64,000 nt of DNA from JAGVSR01 sp031413815 (GCA_031413815.1 JANOFU010000071.1:41983-105982), one strand, 5' to 3'. Positions 8,295 through 16,801 are shown, counted from the first letter of the stretch. The notes: generated from the sequence alone by a model not told the origin. A program made the numbers and translations.

Positions 8295-11198
8295 CTACCT
8301 CCCGGGCCGCCCGGTTTTCTTTTGCCGCCCGCGGCGGGTTTTGGGTTCGGTGGGGTCCTCGATGTCGATGGTGCGGGAGGGGCGTTGCGGTGGCTGCGCC
8401 GAGTCTCTCCTGGGTCCCGGCTCGGCGCTCGAGCTTACGCTCTCGCTTGGCCGGGATGACGGAGTGGGTTTGGCAGGAAGTGCCCGGCCACTTCTGGGAA
8501 CTGAGACCGACGCGTGCGGGCCCATTTCGTCGAGCGTCGGCTTGTGAGGGCCGCGGATGTTTTCGCCGAATGCGCCGGCACGCGTGCGTGAGTCGATGGC
8601 GGAGTATCCCCTCTCCCCGCTTGCGGGGAGAGGGCTAGGGTGAGGGGCAGCGGCTTGTGACGGAGGCGTTTGCTGCCCCTCACCCCGACCTTCTCCCCGT
8701 GAAGGACGGGGAGAGGGAGGTTGGTTCGCGCTCGCGCCATACTTCTTCTCGCCCTTGAAGCCGCCGGTACGCTCTTCGACATCCGCTTGGCGCGCGAGTG
8801 GGTCGTCGGCGATGGCGAGTTCGGTTTCGCGCAGGCGTTTGATCTCGTCGCGCAGGCGGGCGGCGGTTTCGAATTCGAGATCGGCGGCGGCGTCGCGCAT
8901 CCGCTTTTCCATGTCTTCGATGACCTTGGCAAGGTTGTGCCCAACCATCGGCGCGTCTGCGAGACCCGTATCGACGGTCACGTGGTCCTGCTCGTAAACA
9001 CTTGCCATCACGTCTTGGATGTTGCGCTTGATGGAGGCGGGCGTGATGTTGTTCGCGATGTTGTACGCCGTCTGCTTTTCGCGGCGGCGATTGGTTTCGG
9101 CAATGGCGCGTTCCATGCTGCCCGTCATGTTATCGGCATAAAGGATCACTTTGCCATCAACGTTGCGGGCGGCGCGGCCGATGGTCTGGATGAGAGACGT
9201 CTCAGATCGCAGGAACCCTTCCTTGTCGGCGTCAAGAATGGCAACCAGCGCGCATTCAGGAATGTCGAGGCCTTCGCGCAGCAGGTTGATGCCGATCAGC
9301 ACGTCGAACGCGCCGAGGCGAAGGTCGCGGATGATCTCGATGCGCTCCAGTGTTTCGATGTCCGAATGCATGTAGCGCACGCGGATGCCGGTTTCGTGCA
9401 TGTACTCTGTCAGGTCTTCGGCCATGCGCTTGGTCAGCGTGGTGACGAGCGTGCGATAGCCCTTCTTGGCGACTTGGCGCACTTCGTCCAACAGATCGTC
9501 GACCTGCGATTTTGCCGGGCGGATTTCTACGGGCGGGTCGATGAGGCCTGTCGGGCGAATGACCTGCTCGGCGAAGGTGCCGCCGGTCTGCTCCAGCTCC
9601 CAGTCGCCTGGTGTTGCGGACACGTACACGGTCTGCGGCCGCATGGCATTCCATTCCTCGAAGCGCATGGGGCGATTGTCCATGCACGAGGGCAGCCGGA
9701 AGCCGTATTCGGCGAGCGTTGCCTTGCGCCGGTAGTCGCCGCGGAACATGCCGCCGATCTGCGGAACGGTGACGTGGCTTTCGTCGGCGAACACCAGCGC
9801 GTTGTCGGGCAGATATTCAAACAGCGTCGGCGGCGGCTCGCCGGGTGCGCGGCCGGTGAGATAGCGCGTGTAGTTCTCGATACCCGCGCAGCTGCCGGTC
9901 GCCTCCATCATTTCCATGTCGAACACGGTGCGCTGTTCCAGGCGCTGGGCTTCGAGCAGCTTGCCGACGGCATACAACTCGTCGAGCCGCTGTTTCAGTT
10001 CCGTCTTGATGGCTTTGATGGCCTGTTGCAGCGTCGGCTTGGGCGTGACGTAGTGCGAGTTCGCGTAGATTTTGACGAGCGCCAGTTCGTCGGTCTTCTG
10101 GCCGGTCAGCGGATCGAACTCGGTGATGCTTTCGACTTCATCGCCGAAAAGCGAGATGCGCCAACCGCGATCTTCATAGTGCGCTGGAAACACTTCGACG
10201 GTATCGCCGCGTGCGCGAAACGTGCCGCGCTGGAAGGCGATGTCGTTGCGTTTGTAGTGGAGCGCGACGAGATCAGCGAGCAGTTGGTCGCGCGACAGCT
10301 TCTCGCCGAGCTTCACCGCGAACGTCATGGCCGTATAGGTTTCGACCGAGCCGATGCCGTAGATGCACGACACGGACGCAACGATGATGACATCATCGCG
10401 TTCGAGCAGCGCGCGCGTGGCAGCGTGGCGCATGCGGTCGATCTGTTCGTTGATCGAGGATTCCTTTTCGATGTAGGTGTCGGTGCGCGGCACGTAGGCT
10501 TCGGGCTGGTAGTAGTCGTAGTAGGAGACGAAGTACTCGACCGCGTTGTCAGGAAAGAAGCTCTTGAACTCGCCGTAGAGCTGCGCCGCGAGTGTCTTGT
10601 TCGGCGCGAGGATGAGGGCGGGGCGCTGCGTGGCCGCGATCACCTGGGCCATGGTGAAGGTTTTTCCCGAACCGGTGACCCCCAACAGAACCTGATCGCG
10701 CTCGACGGCATTGACCCCGCGCACGAGTTCCTCGATAGCCGCGGGCTGGTCGCCCTTGGGGTCGAATTCTGAGACGATTTTGAAGGCGATGCCGCCTTCG
10801 CTTTTTTCGGGGCGTTCGGGCCGGTGCGGGATGTATTCGGGTGTCGTGCCCGCCACAATCGGATGCGACGCCATCATCGGCTGGCGGGCCAGAATCTCTT
10901 TCGCGCGATCGGTGCGTTCGTGCGGCTTGGCAAGAAGCGCGTTGAGCGCGTCGGAGATCGACCCGCTGGTATCGGGCTGGGAATAGATGGCTTGGGCGCG
11001 CAGGGCGGGCAGGGTGGAGCCCGCGCCCGGCGGCCGGCTCCCCGCAGGGGAGTCGCCGGGCGCCAAGTAAGAAAGCAGCGCCTCGCCGAATCCTGGCGTG
11101 CCCGCCGCCGTCTCGACGGGCGGCGCGCCGGGCTTGCCGGATTTGCCACGCGACGGGCGGGCGGACTTGCTCGACTCGGATTTTGGGGGACGGGCCAT
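8295..11198 (-). CDS. uvrB: UvrABC excinuclease subunit B
   Basis: 967 aa from ATG 11198 (the GTG at 11219 has no ribosome site). UvrB is the damage-verifying helicase of nucleotide excision repair and hands DNA from UvrA to UvrC. Visible parts: an N-terminal extension of about 135 residues, the conserved start FKIVSEFDPKGDQP, Walker A GVTGSGKT (about 173-180), the beta-hairpin region YYDYYQPEAYVP, the DESH box in VFADESHVTVP, helicase motif VI around QTIGRAARN, and the UVR domain AAADLEFETAARLRDEIKRL. Ordinary UvrB is about 670 aa (700-850 in alphaproteobacteria). Much of the extra C-terminal length here comes from two palindromic DNA repeats read in frame (8608-8718 and 8411-8462). The core looks intact, so function is expected. 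Confidence 0.96.
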   Translation of the reverse strand: MARPPKSESSKSARPSRGKSGKPGAPPVETAAGTPGFGEALLSYLAPGDSPAGSRPPGAGSTLPALRAQAIYSQPDTSGSISDALNALLAKPHERTDRAKEILARQPMMASHPIVAGTTPEYIPHRPERPEKSEGGIAFKIVSEFDPKGDQPAAIEELVRGVNAVERDQVLLGVTGSGKTFTMAQVIAATQRPALILAPNKTLAAQLYGEFKSFFPDNAVEYFVSYYDYYQPEAYVPRTDTYIEKESSINEQIDRMRHAATRALLERDDVIIVASVSCIYGIGSVETYTAMTFAVKLGEKLSRDQLLADLVALHYKRNDIAFQRGTFRARGDTVEVFPAHYEDRGWRISLFGDEVESITEFDPLTGQKTDELALVKIYANSHYVTPKPTLQQAIKAIKTELKQRLDELYAVGKLLEAQRLEQRTVFDMEMMEATGSCAGIENYTRYLTGRAPGEPPPTLFEYLPDNALVFADESHVTVPQIGGMFRGDYRRKATLAEYGFRLPSCMDNRPMRFEEWNAMRPQTVYVSATPGDWELEQTGGTFAEQVIRPTGLIDPPVEIRPAKSQVDDLLDEVRQVAKKGYRTLVTTLTKRMAEDLTEYMHETGIRVRYMHSDIETLERIEIIRDLRLGAFDVLIGINLLREGLDIPECALVAILDADKEGFLRSETSLIQTIGRAARNVDGKVILYADNMTGSMERAIAETNRRREKQTAYNIANNITPASIKRNIQDVMASVYEQDHVTVDTGLADAPMVGHNLAKVIEDMEKRMRDAAADLEFETAARLRDEIKRLRETELAIADDPLARQADVEERTGGFKGEKKYGASANQPPSPRPSRGEGRGEGQQTPPSQAAAPHPSPLPASGERGYSAIDSRTRAGAFGENIRGPHKPTLDEMGPHASVSVPRSGRALPAKPTPSSRPSESVSSSAEPGPRRDSAQPPQRPSRTIDIEDPTEPKTRRGRQKKTGRPGR
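8411..8462. repeat. GGGTCCCGG...CCGGGATGAC palindromic repeat inside uvrB
   Basis: The ends TGGGTCCCGGC and GGCCGGGATGACGG enclose a nested palindrome (GCGCTCGAGC core). The same end sequences occur at 13597-13681, 30262-30291 and 30430-30460, and in decayed form at 21576-21716. Here the repeat is translated without a stop and adds a Ser/Pro/Arg-rich stretch to the UvrB tail (about residues 912-929). Copies of this type are widespread extragenic palindromes in alphaproteobacteria. Confidence 0.8.
8608..8718. repeat. Mosaic palindromic element (CCCTCTCCCC type) inside uvrB
   Basis: Three palindromes in a row: CCCTCTCCCC/GGGGAGAGGG (8608-8634), GTGAGGGGCAGC/GCTGCCCCTCAC (about 8640-8684), and CTTCTCCCCGT/ACGGGGAGAGG (about 8690-8717). 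The element is about 110 bp and a close relative sits at 33625-33740. It is read in frame as a Pro/Arg/Gly-rich insert (SPRPSRGEGRGEG at its start, PSPLPASGERG at its end) right after the UVR domain. The structure resembles the RIME-type mosaic elements known from rhizobia. Confidence 0.85.
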
Positions 11199-11453
11199 GG
11201 AGGGAATATGGGGCAGCACTGGCCGCGCGTGAAGCCGGTCTCAGAAAGTTGACTCCATAAGTCAATTATGCAGCGACAACTCTGCGTAGTTTTTGTACAA
11301 CCGGGCTGGGGAAGAGAGAATCAGGCGACCAAAATCGCGAGAGTTTGCGTGCGCGCACGCGCCGTTTTCAGGCGTGTGGGGTGTGCTGCCGCTCGCTTGG
11401 CTTCGTCTTCCTTTGGGGACTGAGACTTCTTTTTATCCTTTAAGGAGAACAGC

Positions 11454-11951
11454 ATGAATCTCGTCACAGCACTGGCACTCGTCATCGGCGCGCTGGGCGC
11501 GCTGGCAACGTGGCTGGTCCTTGGGCCGCTCGCGGCTCTTGGACTATCGATCTGGGCCCTGTTTATTGGCTGGGGCAGCTTTTACAGCAACGGCGGCGGT
11601 GAAGGCGGCCTGAAGAATGCGATCATCGGTGCCATCTGGGGGGCGCTGATGGCGACTGTCGCATTGATCCTCCTGCCCATCGTCGGTGGTGGCACCATTG
11701 GCACCGCACTGGTCGTCGGCGCAACCGTGACCGTCATGATTCTCGGCGCCAACCTGCCGCTGCTGTCGGCCATTCCGGCTGCGGTCTACGGCTACGCATC
11801 AACCGCCGCATTTGCGCTCATGAAAGCGGGTGCTGCACCTGACGCCATGGATCTGCAGAACAGTCCGTTCTTGAATGTTGTGATTTCGATGACACTGGGC
11901 GCCATCTTTGGCTACGTGTCGGAAATGATCGCGAAGAAACTGGCGACCTGA
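11454..11951 (+). CDS. DUF1097 family integral membrane protein
   Basis: 165 aa. AAGGAG lies 7 nt before the ATG. About five hydrophobic segments fill the protein (LVTALALVIGALGALATWL; LGLSIWALFIGW; IGAIWGALMATVALILLPIV; ALVVGATVTVMIL; a C-terminal VVISMTLGAIFGYV). The segment LPLLSAIPAAVYGYASTAAF is characteristic of DUF1097 (YcdZ-like). Function is unknown; the gene stands alone. A strong hairpin follows 33 nt after the stop. The 255 bp upstream (after uvrB) contains a small inverted repeat, TTGACTccataAGTCAA, at about 11248-11264, of unknown role. Confidence 0.8.
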   Translation: MNLVTALALVIGALGALATWLVLGPLAALGLSIWALFIGWGSFYSNGGGEGGLKNAIIGAIWGALMATVALILLPIVGGGTIGTALVVGATVTVMILGANLPLLSAIPAAVYGYASTAAFALMKAGAAPDAMDLQNSPFLNVVISMTLGAIFGYVSEMIAKKLAT

Positions 11952-11984
11952 ACACCGGCGGATCGCAATGGGCGCTAGACGGCA

Positions 11985-12020
11985 CCGCCGCTGACCGGGT
12001 TGGAACCCGGTGAGCGGCGG
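11985..12020 (+). terminator. Hairpin terminator candidate after the DUF1097 gene
   Basis: CCGCCGCT-g-ACCGGGT, loop tgga, ACCCGGT-g-AGCGGCGG: two perfect arms of 7 and 8 bp around one mismatch. It lies between convergent genes. No classical T-run follows (TGGTGTGTTGGG), so it may work as a bidirectional or factor-assisted end, or as an mRNA 3' stabiliser. Confidence 0.6.
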
Positions 12021-12067
12021 TGGTGTGTTGGGGGGGGCGATTTTGTATGAGGTCACAAACGGAGCTT

Positions 12068-13012
12068 CTAGCCCTTGAACTTGTTTTCTCGATGATAGCG
12101 CAAGAAGCCGCGATGTGGCTGCAAGCGTGTATCTTCTGGAACTCTGACGAAACCGGATGGGTTCATCAGGCGCCCGATTTCATCAGGCACCGCTGACCGG
12201 GCAGTCAAAATGCGGAAATCGTCGTCAATTGAGATAAGGCCTCTATCAAACATCCAGTGAACAGTTTGCGATAAAGCGAGACCGTTCCGAATTGAGTCTG
12301 GGCCATGATCGGCGACGGGCATTATGTGGGCCGCTTGAGCCTCCGGCCTTCCGCCTCCGTTTATTATTCGTAGGCCAGTCAATGCGCATCTGCGATCATA
12401 AGTGTTCTGCACTTGACGCGTGAAAGCGATATCTCGGAACGGTCGATTAATGGTGCTCTCGATCCGATGTCGTGGGATCGAATCGGCGGCGGCAGAAAAC
12501 TCTGATTGATCTTCTGCGAAGCCGATTGGGTGCGGTGCAGGAGTCCCGCTTTTTTGAGCAACTTTCTGCCCTTGATGTGCGGGAGTCAATTGCTGGGCGA
12601 AGCCTGCCTGCAAGATCAATTCGAACTCACTATCTGGCACGTTCCTAACTGCGCGTTGCGCCGATCCCGGGTTCGTGCGCCCGTCAGCGCCGCGCATCGC
12701 TGACTCGTAGTAAAAATCATTCTGACGGAATGGAACCGGCGTTTCAAAATCCAAGTAGCCTTGGATGTCTGCATAGAAGTGGTCGGATTTGTCGGGGTCC
12801 ACGCGAACCCCGACGACCTGGGCTACAGCGAAGTAGGCTTGTCTACCGCCGCGGCTTCTAACATCAGACGTTGCGCGACGTGGCTCATAATAGACAATCC
12901 AGTCACCCACGGAGCGCTGGACCTGGTTCAAATACGCCTTAGGAAAGTGGTAGAATTGTTCCGGAATGTCGTCATACGCCGGGCTTATTTTGGTTTGCAG
13001 GACGGCTTTCAT
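12068..13012 (-). CDS. HNH endonuclease with N-terminal PUA/EVE-like domain (putative restriction enzyme)
   Basis: 314 aa from ATG 13012. The N-terminal half (VGDWIVYYEPRR, YFAVAQVVGVRVDP, FYADIQGYLDFETPVPF) resembles the modified-base or nucleic-acid reading folds of the SRA/EVE/PUA group found in McrA-like enzymes. The C-terminal half carries an HNH-type core: CALTGLRI, AAHIMPVADHGPDSIRNGLAL, then MFDRGLISI. This is the HNH_2-like pattern of solitary (type IV-like) restriction endonucleases. No methylase is nearby, which fits an enzyme attacking modified DNA. Base composition is visibly less GC-rich than the flanking genes, suggesting transfer. Confidence 0.75.
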   Translation of the reverse strand: MKAVLQTKISPAYDDIPEQFYHFPKAYLNQVQRSVGDWIVYYEPRRATSDVRSRGGRQAYFAVAQVVGVRVDPDKSDHFYADIQGYLDFETPVPFRQNDFYYESAMRGADGRTNPGSAQRAVRNVPDSEFELILQAGFAQQLTPAHQGQKVAQKSGTPAPHPIGFAEDQSEFSAAADSIPRHRIESTINRPFRDIAFTRQVQNTYDRRCALTGLRIINGGGRPEAQAAHIMPVADHGPDSIRNGLALSQTVHWMFDRGLISIDDDFRILTARSAVPDEIGRLMNPSGFVRVPEDTRLQPHRGFLRYHRENKFKG

Positions 13013-13162
13013 GTCTAGTCCGAACAAAAAAACTGCCGGCAACTCGCAACAGACGCTTCACTTCTTATCGGTACTTGGCAAAATTCGCAACGTCGTCGCC
13101 CAGTTCCTGCGCAGCTAGGCGCTCGTAAACCCAACTTCGTGGACTCAACTATCGGAGGCTTC

Positions 13163-13492
13163 ATGTCAATCAACCCACGCGAATTCGCTGGCGACTATCC
13201 CAACAATTCGGACCGTGCAGAATGGGCAGAGCGCGCGTTGACAGTGTTTTGCGAAGATACGGGCTTGGACCAAAAATTAGAAAGACGAGAAACAGTGAGC
13301 GATCTGTTGTGTAACCTGGGCCACTACTGTGATCTTCACCGTCTCGATTTCCTAACAATCGCGTCAGGGGCGATAGCGGTCTGGGACGCCGAGAAGCGGG
13401 AGGAGGCACATGGTGAGCTGAACGCCTTGTACCCCGAGAAGAAGGTTTTCATCACTGTTGTCGATCCTAGCGAAACGCATGCCCGCTGTTAA
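13163..13492 (+). CDS. Hypothetical protein next to the HNH endonuclease
   Basis: 109 aa from ATG 13163, set by GGAGG 4 nt upstream; an earlier in-frame start at 13139 lacks one. It is an acidic soluble protein (DRAEWAERALTVFCEDTG, DLLCNLGHYCDLHRLDFL, EKREEAHGELNALYP) with no membrane segment. The central LCNLGHYCDLH segment recalls small phage or island proteins of unknown function. It is divergent from the HNH gene, 150 bp apart, and shares its lower GC, so the two may have arrived together. Confidence 0.6.
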   Translation: MSINPREFAGDYPNNSDRAEWAERALTVFCEDTGLDQKLERRETVSDLLCNLGHYCDLHRLDFLTIASGAIAVWDAEKREEAHGELNALYPEKKVFITVVDPSETHARC

Positions 13493-13596
13493 TGGGCGGA
13501 ACCAGCACTGAGCGCTGGCACAATGAGTGGCCCTGCCGATGGCATGAAGAGATGTTGGCCCGCGCATTGGGCCTTGTTCTTCTCCCTTTGACGCTT

Positions 13597-13681
13597 GTCT
13601 GGGTCCCCGCCCCGGATCATGTCCGGGGCAGGCTCTGTGCTCGCGCTGCTCGCATCCCTCCGGGACGCGGGGATGACGAGA
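13597..13681. repeat. GGGTCCCC...GGGGATGACG palindromic repeat (in a 360-bp gap)
   Basis: The ends TCTGGGTCCCCGC and GCGGGGATGACGAG pair, with an inner palindrome CCCCGGAtcatgTCCGGGG. It is a longer member of the family also present in uvrB and the HisA-like gene. It occupies the only structured part of the gene-free stretch 13493-13856; nothing else is seen there. Confidence 0.75.
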
Positions 13682-13856
13682 GGTGATAGGGATCCGGCAG
13701 CAGAAAGAATCGAACGGTTGCTACAAGCCCTGACTTGACCGGCACCGCCCACTGTTGCCGCCAAGTCATACCCGCGTGCCATGTGCTTCACGCGTGAAAC
13801 CGGGCGCGGGTCTGGACGTAGATAGATCACGTGCCGCGTGACGCTGTGGGATGCCG

Positions 13857-14471
13857 ATGATCGCTTTATCACTGACGTGCCGCCATTGGAGCGCGGCGTG
13901 CGCAGCCGCATTCGCCGTTCTTGCGATCGGGCCCAGTCCCGTCGCGGCCACCCCGGACGCTGCCGCGCGGCTGGCGCGGGGCGAGGCTGTCGTCCAGATC
14001 AGTCCAGCGGACAGCCCGGCTGACGGAGAGATCGCGGCCGTGATCGACATCCTGGCGACGCCCGATCGCGTGTGGAGTGTGCTGTTCGATTGTGCGGGCG
14101 CGCCCTCGTTCATGGACAACCTCAAACAGTGCCGGGTGGTTGATCAGGATCCGGCTGGCGCATGGGACGTCCGCGAACATCTGGTGCAATGGACGAGCTT
14201 TCTGCCGCAAGTGCGCAGCGTGTTCCGGTCAGACTACGTGCTCAACACAAGCATCCGGTTTAAGCGGGTCGAGGGCGATCTGGCGTTTCTCGCGGGCGAG
14301 TGGCGGTTGGAGCCTATGGCTGGCGGTGCGAAAACCCGGCTCCGATACAATGCACGCGTCGGCTTTCATGCGCTGGTCCCGGCCTTCATGGTGCGCGATG
14401 CCTTAGAGGCTGATATCCCGCAGTTTCTCGGCAAGATCCGCGACGAGGTGATGCGCACGGCGGCTGGGTGA
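13857..14471 (+). CDS. Exported SRPBCC (START-like) domain protein
   Basis: About 204 aa; the ATG at 13857 has TGTGGG 6 nt upstream (the ATG at 13851 is an alternative). The N-terminus is hydrophobic (LTCRHWSAACAAAFAVLAI) and ends in VAATPDAA, a plausible signal peptide. The rest fits the SRPBCC/polyketide-cyclase fold: IDILATPDRVWSVLFDCAG near residue 65, FMDNLKQCRVV, then strands ending in a long amphipathic helix (DALEADIPQFLGKIRDEVM). The fold forms a hydrophobic cavity for lipids or other hydrophobic ligands; the ligand is unknown. Confidence 0.72.
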   Translation: MIALSLTCRHWSAACAAAFAVLAIGPSPVAATPDAAARLARGEAVVQISPADSPADGEIAAVIDILATPDRVWSVLFDCAGAPSFMDNLKQCRVVDQDPAGAWDVREHLVQWTSFLPQVRSVFRSDYVLNTSIRFKRVEGDLAFLAGEWRLEPMAGGAKTRLRYNARVGFHALVPAFMVRDALEADIPQFLGKIRDEVMRTAAG

Positions 14472-14479
14472 ACTGATAG

Positions 14480-15040
14480 TCACTGTTTCCCATTATCGAA
14501 CAGGTCTGCCGTTGGGACGCGCAAACCCGGCGGATCGAGCGTGAGCTCGCCCTCGCTGTGGATCGTCGTTGTGATCGCGCCGCCCGCGCGGCGATGGTGG
14601 ATCACAACCATCTTGGCGGGTTGGACAATCAGATAGTGCTGGATCGATGCCACATTGAAGTAATCGATCAGCTTGTCTCCGTGGTCGATCGGGGCGGTGG
14701 AGGGTGACAGGACGTCGACGACAATGACCGGGTTTGTGGCGACAGTTGCGCCGCCAGGGACGCGGGCCCCACAGTTGACCAGCGCATCGGGCTCGTAGAC
14801 GGTGGTATCGTCGATGCGAACGGACAGTCCATTAACAAAGGCCTCGTACGGAGCACCGGCACGCCCGATCGCAGCCTTGAGAGCCGCCCAGACACTCGCC
14901 TTGGTGCGTGCATGGTCGGCCTTTTCCGGCACCATTGCCAAGATTTCTCCGGCCACGAGCTCATACCGGCCCTTGGGCTGGGCCTCCGCCCAGGTCAGGA
15001 ACTCGTCGGCTGTTGTCCGTTTGGCAGCTGGCTTGGACAT
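14480..15040 (-). CDS. Uma2 family (DUF820) putative restriction-like endonuclease
   Basis: 186 aa. The typical order is present: MSKPAAKRTTADEFLTWAEA, GRYELVAGEILAMVPE, then YEPDALVNCGA, PVIVVDVLSPSTAPIDHGDKLIDYF and VASIQHYLIV. Uma2 proteins have a PD-(D/E)XK nuclease fold; candidate catalytic residues are the E in YELVAGE, the D in YEPDALV, and the E/D region near VVDVLSP (the usual motif is VVEVLSP, so the Glu is replaced by Asp here). They occur as many solitary copies in bacteria and their biological role is unsettled. Confidence 0.82.
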   Translation of the reverse strand: MSKPAAKRTTADEFLTWAEAQPKGRYELVAGEILAMVPEKADHARTKASVWAALKAAIGRAGAPYEAFVNGLSVRIDDTTVYEPDALVNCGARVPGGATVATNPVIVVDVLSPSTAPIDHGDKLIDYFNVASIQHYLIVQPAKMVVIHHRRAGGAITTTIHSEGELTLDPPGLRVPTADLFDNGKQ

Positions 15041-15203
15041 AGCCTTAAATTAGCACGATGTGCAGAGTTCACAAGGACGGGCCTGATGTCGTGCAGCCTC
15101 TTCCCAATTGCCAATTCCCGGAGCATTCTTAAGACAGACGGGAGGGAGCATCTCAGCTGACGGGTCCGCACCACGTGCGGCCCTGAACATAGGAGAAGCT
15201 TCG

Positions 15204-15671
15204 ATGCGGATCGCAGACGTACTGACGTCAAAAGCGCGGCCTGGTGTGGCATCGGGCGGCGGTGGTGTGGTGACACTCTCGCCCTCGCATTCGGTGCACG
15301 ATGCTGTGCGGTTGTTTGACGAACACCGGATGTCCTCGGTCGTCATTGCCGATGCGCAACGCCGCCCGCTCGGCCTCGTGTCTGATCGGGATGTTGTCCA
15401 TGCGCTGGCCCGCCGCGGGGCGGCCGCACTGCAATTGCGGGTGACGGACATCATGATTTCACCACCGCCCGCCTGCACGGCCGATATGACCGTGACGCAA
15501 GGTCTGGCGCGGATGACGCTGGGTCGCGTTCGCCACCTGGTGGTGCTCACGGATGACGACATGCTCGGCATTGTGAGCATTGGCGATCTTGTCAAAGCGC
15601 GGCTCGACGATGCTGATCTTGAGGGCCGTGTGTTGCGCGACATGGCACTGGGCCGTATTGCGGCCGCCTGA
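15204..15671 (+). CDS. CBS-domain pair protein
   Basis: 155 aa from ATG 15204 with AGGAG 8 nt upstream. Two CBS motifs fill the protein: SHSVHDAVRLFDEHRMSSV with RPLGLVSDRDVVHAL, and DMTVTQGLARMTLGRVRHL with MLGIVSIGDLVKARL. Stand-alone CBS pairs bind adenine nucleotides or similar ligands and act as regulatory modules. There is no attached catalytic domain and no obvious partner next door. The Gly-rich GVASGGGGVVTL precedes the first motif. Confidence 0.85.
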   Translation: MRIADVLTSKARPGVASGGGGVVTLSPSHSVHDAVRLFDEHRMSSVVIADAQRRPLGLVSDRDVVHALARRGAAALQLRVTDIMISPPPACTADMTVTQGLARMTLGRVRHLVVLTDDDMLGIVSIGDLVKARLDDADLEGRVLRDMALGRIAAA

Positions 15672-15767
15672 AGTGTTGGTCGCGCCGCGCATCGGTCATG
15701 CTTTCGCTTCCCGTTCGCCCTCGTGGCCGGTAAAGGTCCGGGTTGAACAACGCTGGAGCGATTGAAC

Positions 15768-16484
15768 ATGACGCAAACACGGATTGCATTGGTCAGTGGT
15801 GCCAACCGCGGCATCGGGTTGGAGATTGTGCGGCAGCTGTCGCGTCAGGGACTGATCGCGGTGTTGGGATCGCGTGACCCCAACAAGGGCCAGGAGGCGG
15901 CGGAGACGCTCGCGCGCGAAGGGCTTGAGGTGCCGGTTGTGACCCTAGATACCGACGACGGCACTTCGATTGCCAATGCCGTCGCCGAGATCGTGCGGCT
16001 GTATGGGCGGCTGGATGTCGTCGTCAACAATGCCGCAATTTTGATTGATGGCCCCGGTGGCTTCGAAGCAAGTTTGTTCGATCTCAGGGGCGAGACCGCG
16101 CGGCGCACGTTTGAGACCAACGTGCTTGGACCGCTGCGCCTGACACAAGCGGCGGTGCCGGTCATGCGCGAAGGCGGCTACGGACGAATCGTGAATTTGT
16201 CATCTGGGGCGGGACAATTGTCGGAGATGCGGAGCGGGTTTCCCGCCTATCGCATGTCGAAGTCAGCGATCAATGCGTTGACGCGGATCACGGCCGCGGA
16301 AGTGTCGGGCGCCAATATCAAAGTCAACGCGGCGTGCCCTGGCTGGGTGAAGACCGACATGGGCGGCCGCGAAGCAACCCGCACTGTCGATCAGGGTGCC
16401 GAAACGCCCGTATGGCTGGCGACGCTGCCCGATGACGGCCCGAGCGGCGGGTTTTTCCGGGATAAGAAGCCGATAGCGTGGTGA
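15768..16484 (+). CDS. Short-chain dehydrogenase/reductase
   Basis: 238 aa; the ATG at 15768 is preceded by GGAG. Classical SDR motifs: the cofactor loop SGANRGIG (about residues 9-16), NNAA (about 85), catalytic Ser region NLSSGAG, and the YRMSK motif carrying Tyr and Lys. TDMGG near the C-terminus is typical of the carbonyl-reductase-like plant/animal branch. It reduces or oxidises a carbonyl/alcohol with NAD(P)H; the substrate cannot be told. It follows the CBS gene by about 100 bp but is probably separate. Confidence 0.88.
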   Translation: MTQTRIALVSGANRGIGLEIVRQLSRQGLIAVLGSRDPNKGQEAAETLAREGLEVPVVTLDTDDGTSIANAVAEIVRLYGRLDVVVNNAAILIDGPGGFEASLFDLRGETARRTFETNVLGPLRLTQAAVPVMREGGYGRIVNLSSGAGQLSEMRSGFPAYRMSKSAINALTRITAAEVSGANIKVNAACPGWVKTDMGGREATRTVDQGAETPVWLATLPDDGPSGGFFRDKKPIAW

Positions 16485-16510
16485 GGGAGTCGTGAGATCG
16501 TGAGTGGTGA

Positions 16511-16558
16511 GTCGTTAAGTCGTGAAGTCGTTAAGTCGTTAAGTCGTTAAGTCGTGAA
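16511..16558. repeat. Tandem 8-bp repeat GTCGTTAA/GTCGTGAA, six copies
   Basis: Six consecutive octamers: GTCGTTAA, GTCGTGAA, GTCGTTAA three times, GTCGTGAA. Flanking sequence (GTGAGTGGTGA before; TCACGAcctCACCATTCACC after) is a loose inverted relative. It lies downstream of the SDR gene, between convergent genes. Copy number is likely variable by slipped replication. This is not a CRISPR: the unit is too short and there are no spacers. Confidence 0.9.
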
Positions 16559-16621
16559 GTGAAGCCTCTGAGTGATACTGCACCACTCACGACCTCACCA
16601 TTCACCAACTCACGAACCGCT

Positions 16622-16801
16622 TCAAAGCCCCTTCACCAAGTTCCCAACCATCAGCGTGAAATACGCCGTGATGGACAGCCAGAACTCCTGATGCGGCAGG
16701 TAGCGGGGCACGGGGATGAAGCCCAGTTTGGTGATCAGTGCCACTGAGGCCAGCAGGAACGAAATCAGGAAAATGATGATGGTCGGCGGGTTGAGACGCA
16801 T
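16622..16801 (-). CDS. Small two-helix membrane protein
   Basis: 59 aa from ATG 16801, with GGGGAAG 3 nt upstream; longer in-frame starts exist but add an Arg-rich stretch. Sequence starts MRLNPPTIIIFLISFLLASV (first membrane helix), then a short loop with VPRYLPHQEFW, then a second helix ITAYFTLMVGNLV. I recall similar short proteins in other Hyphomicrobiales; function unknown. Confidence 0.65.
   Translation of the reverse strand: MRLNPPTIIIFLISFLLASVALITKLGFIPVPRYLPHQEFWLSITAYFTLMVGNLVKGL

Noticed and set aside
8721..10772. A 683-codon open frame opposite uvrB
   Set aside because: It is antisense to the conserved core of uvrB; its sequence is a His/Asp/Val-rich shadow typical of GC-rich genes and shows no domain of its own.
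16511..16558. Short regular repeats resembling a CRISPR array
   Set aside because: Unit is 8 bp, there are no spacers, and no cas genes are near; it is a simple tandem repeat.
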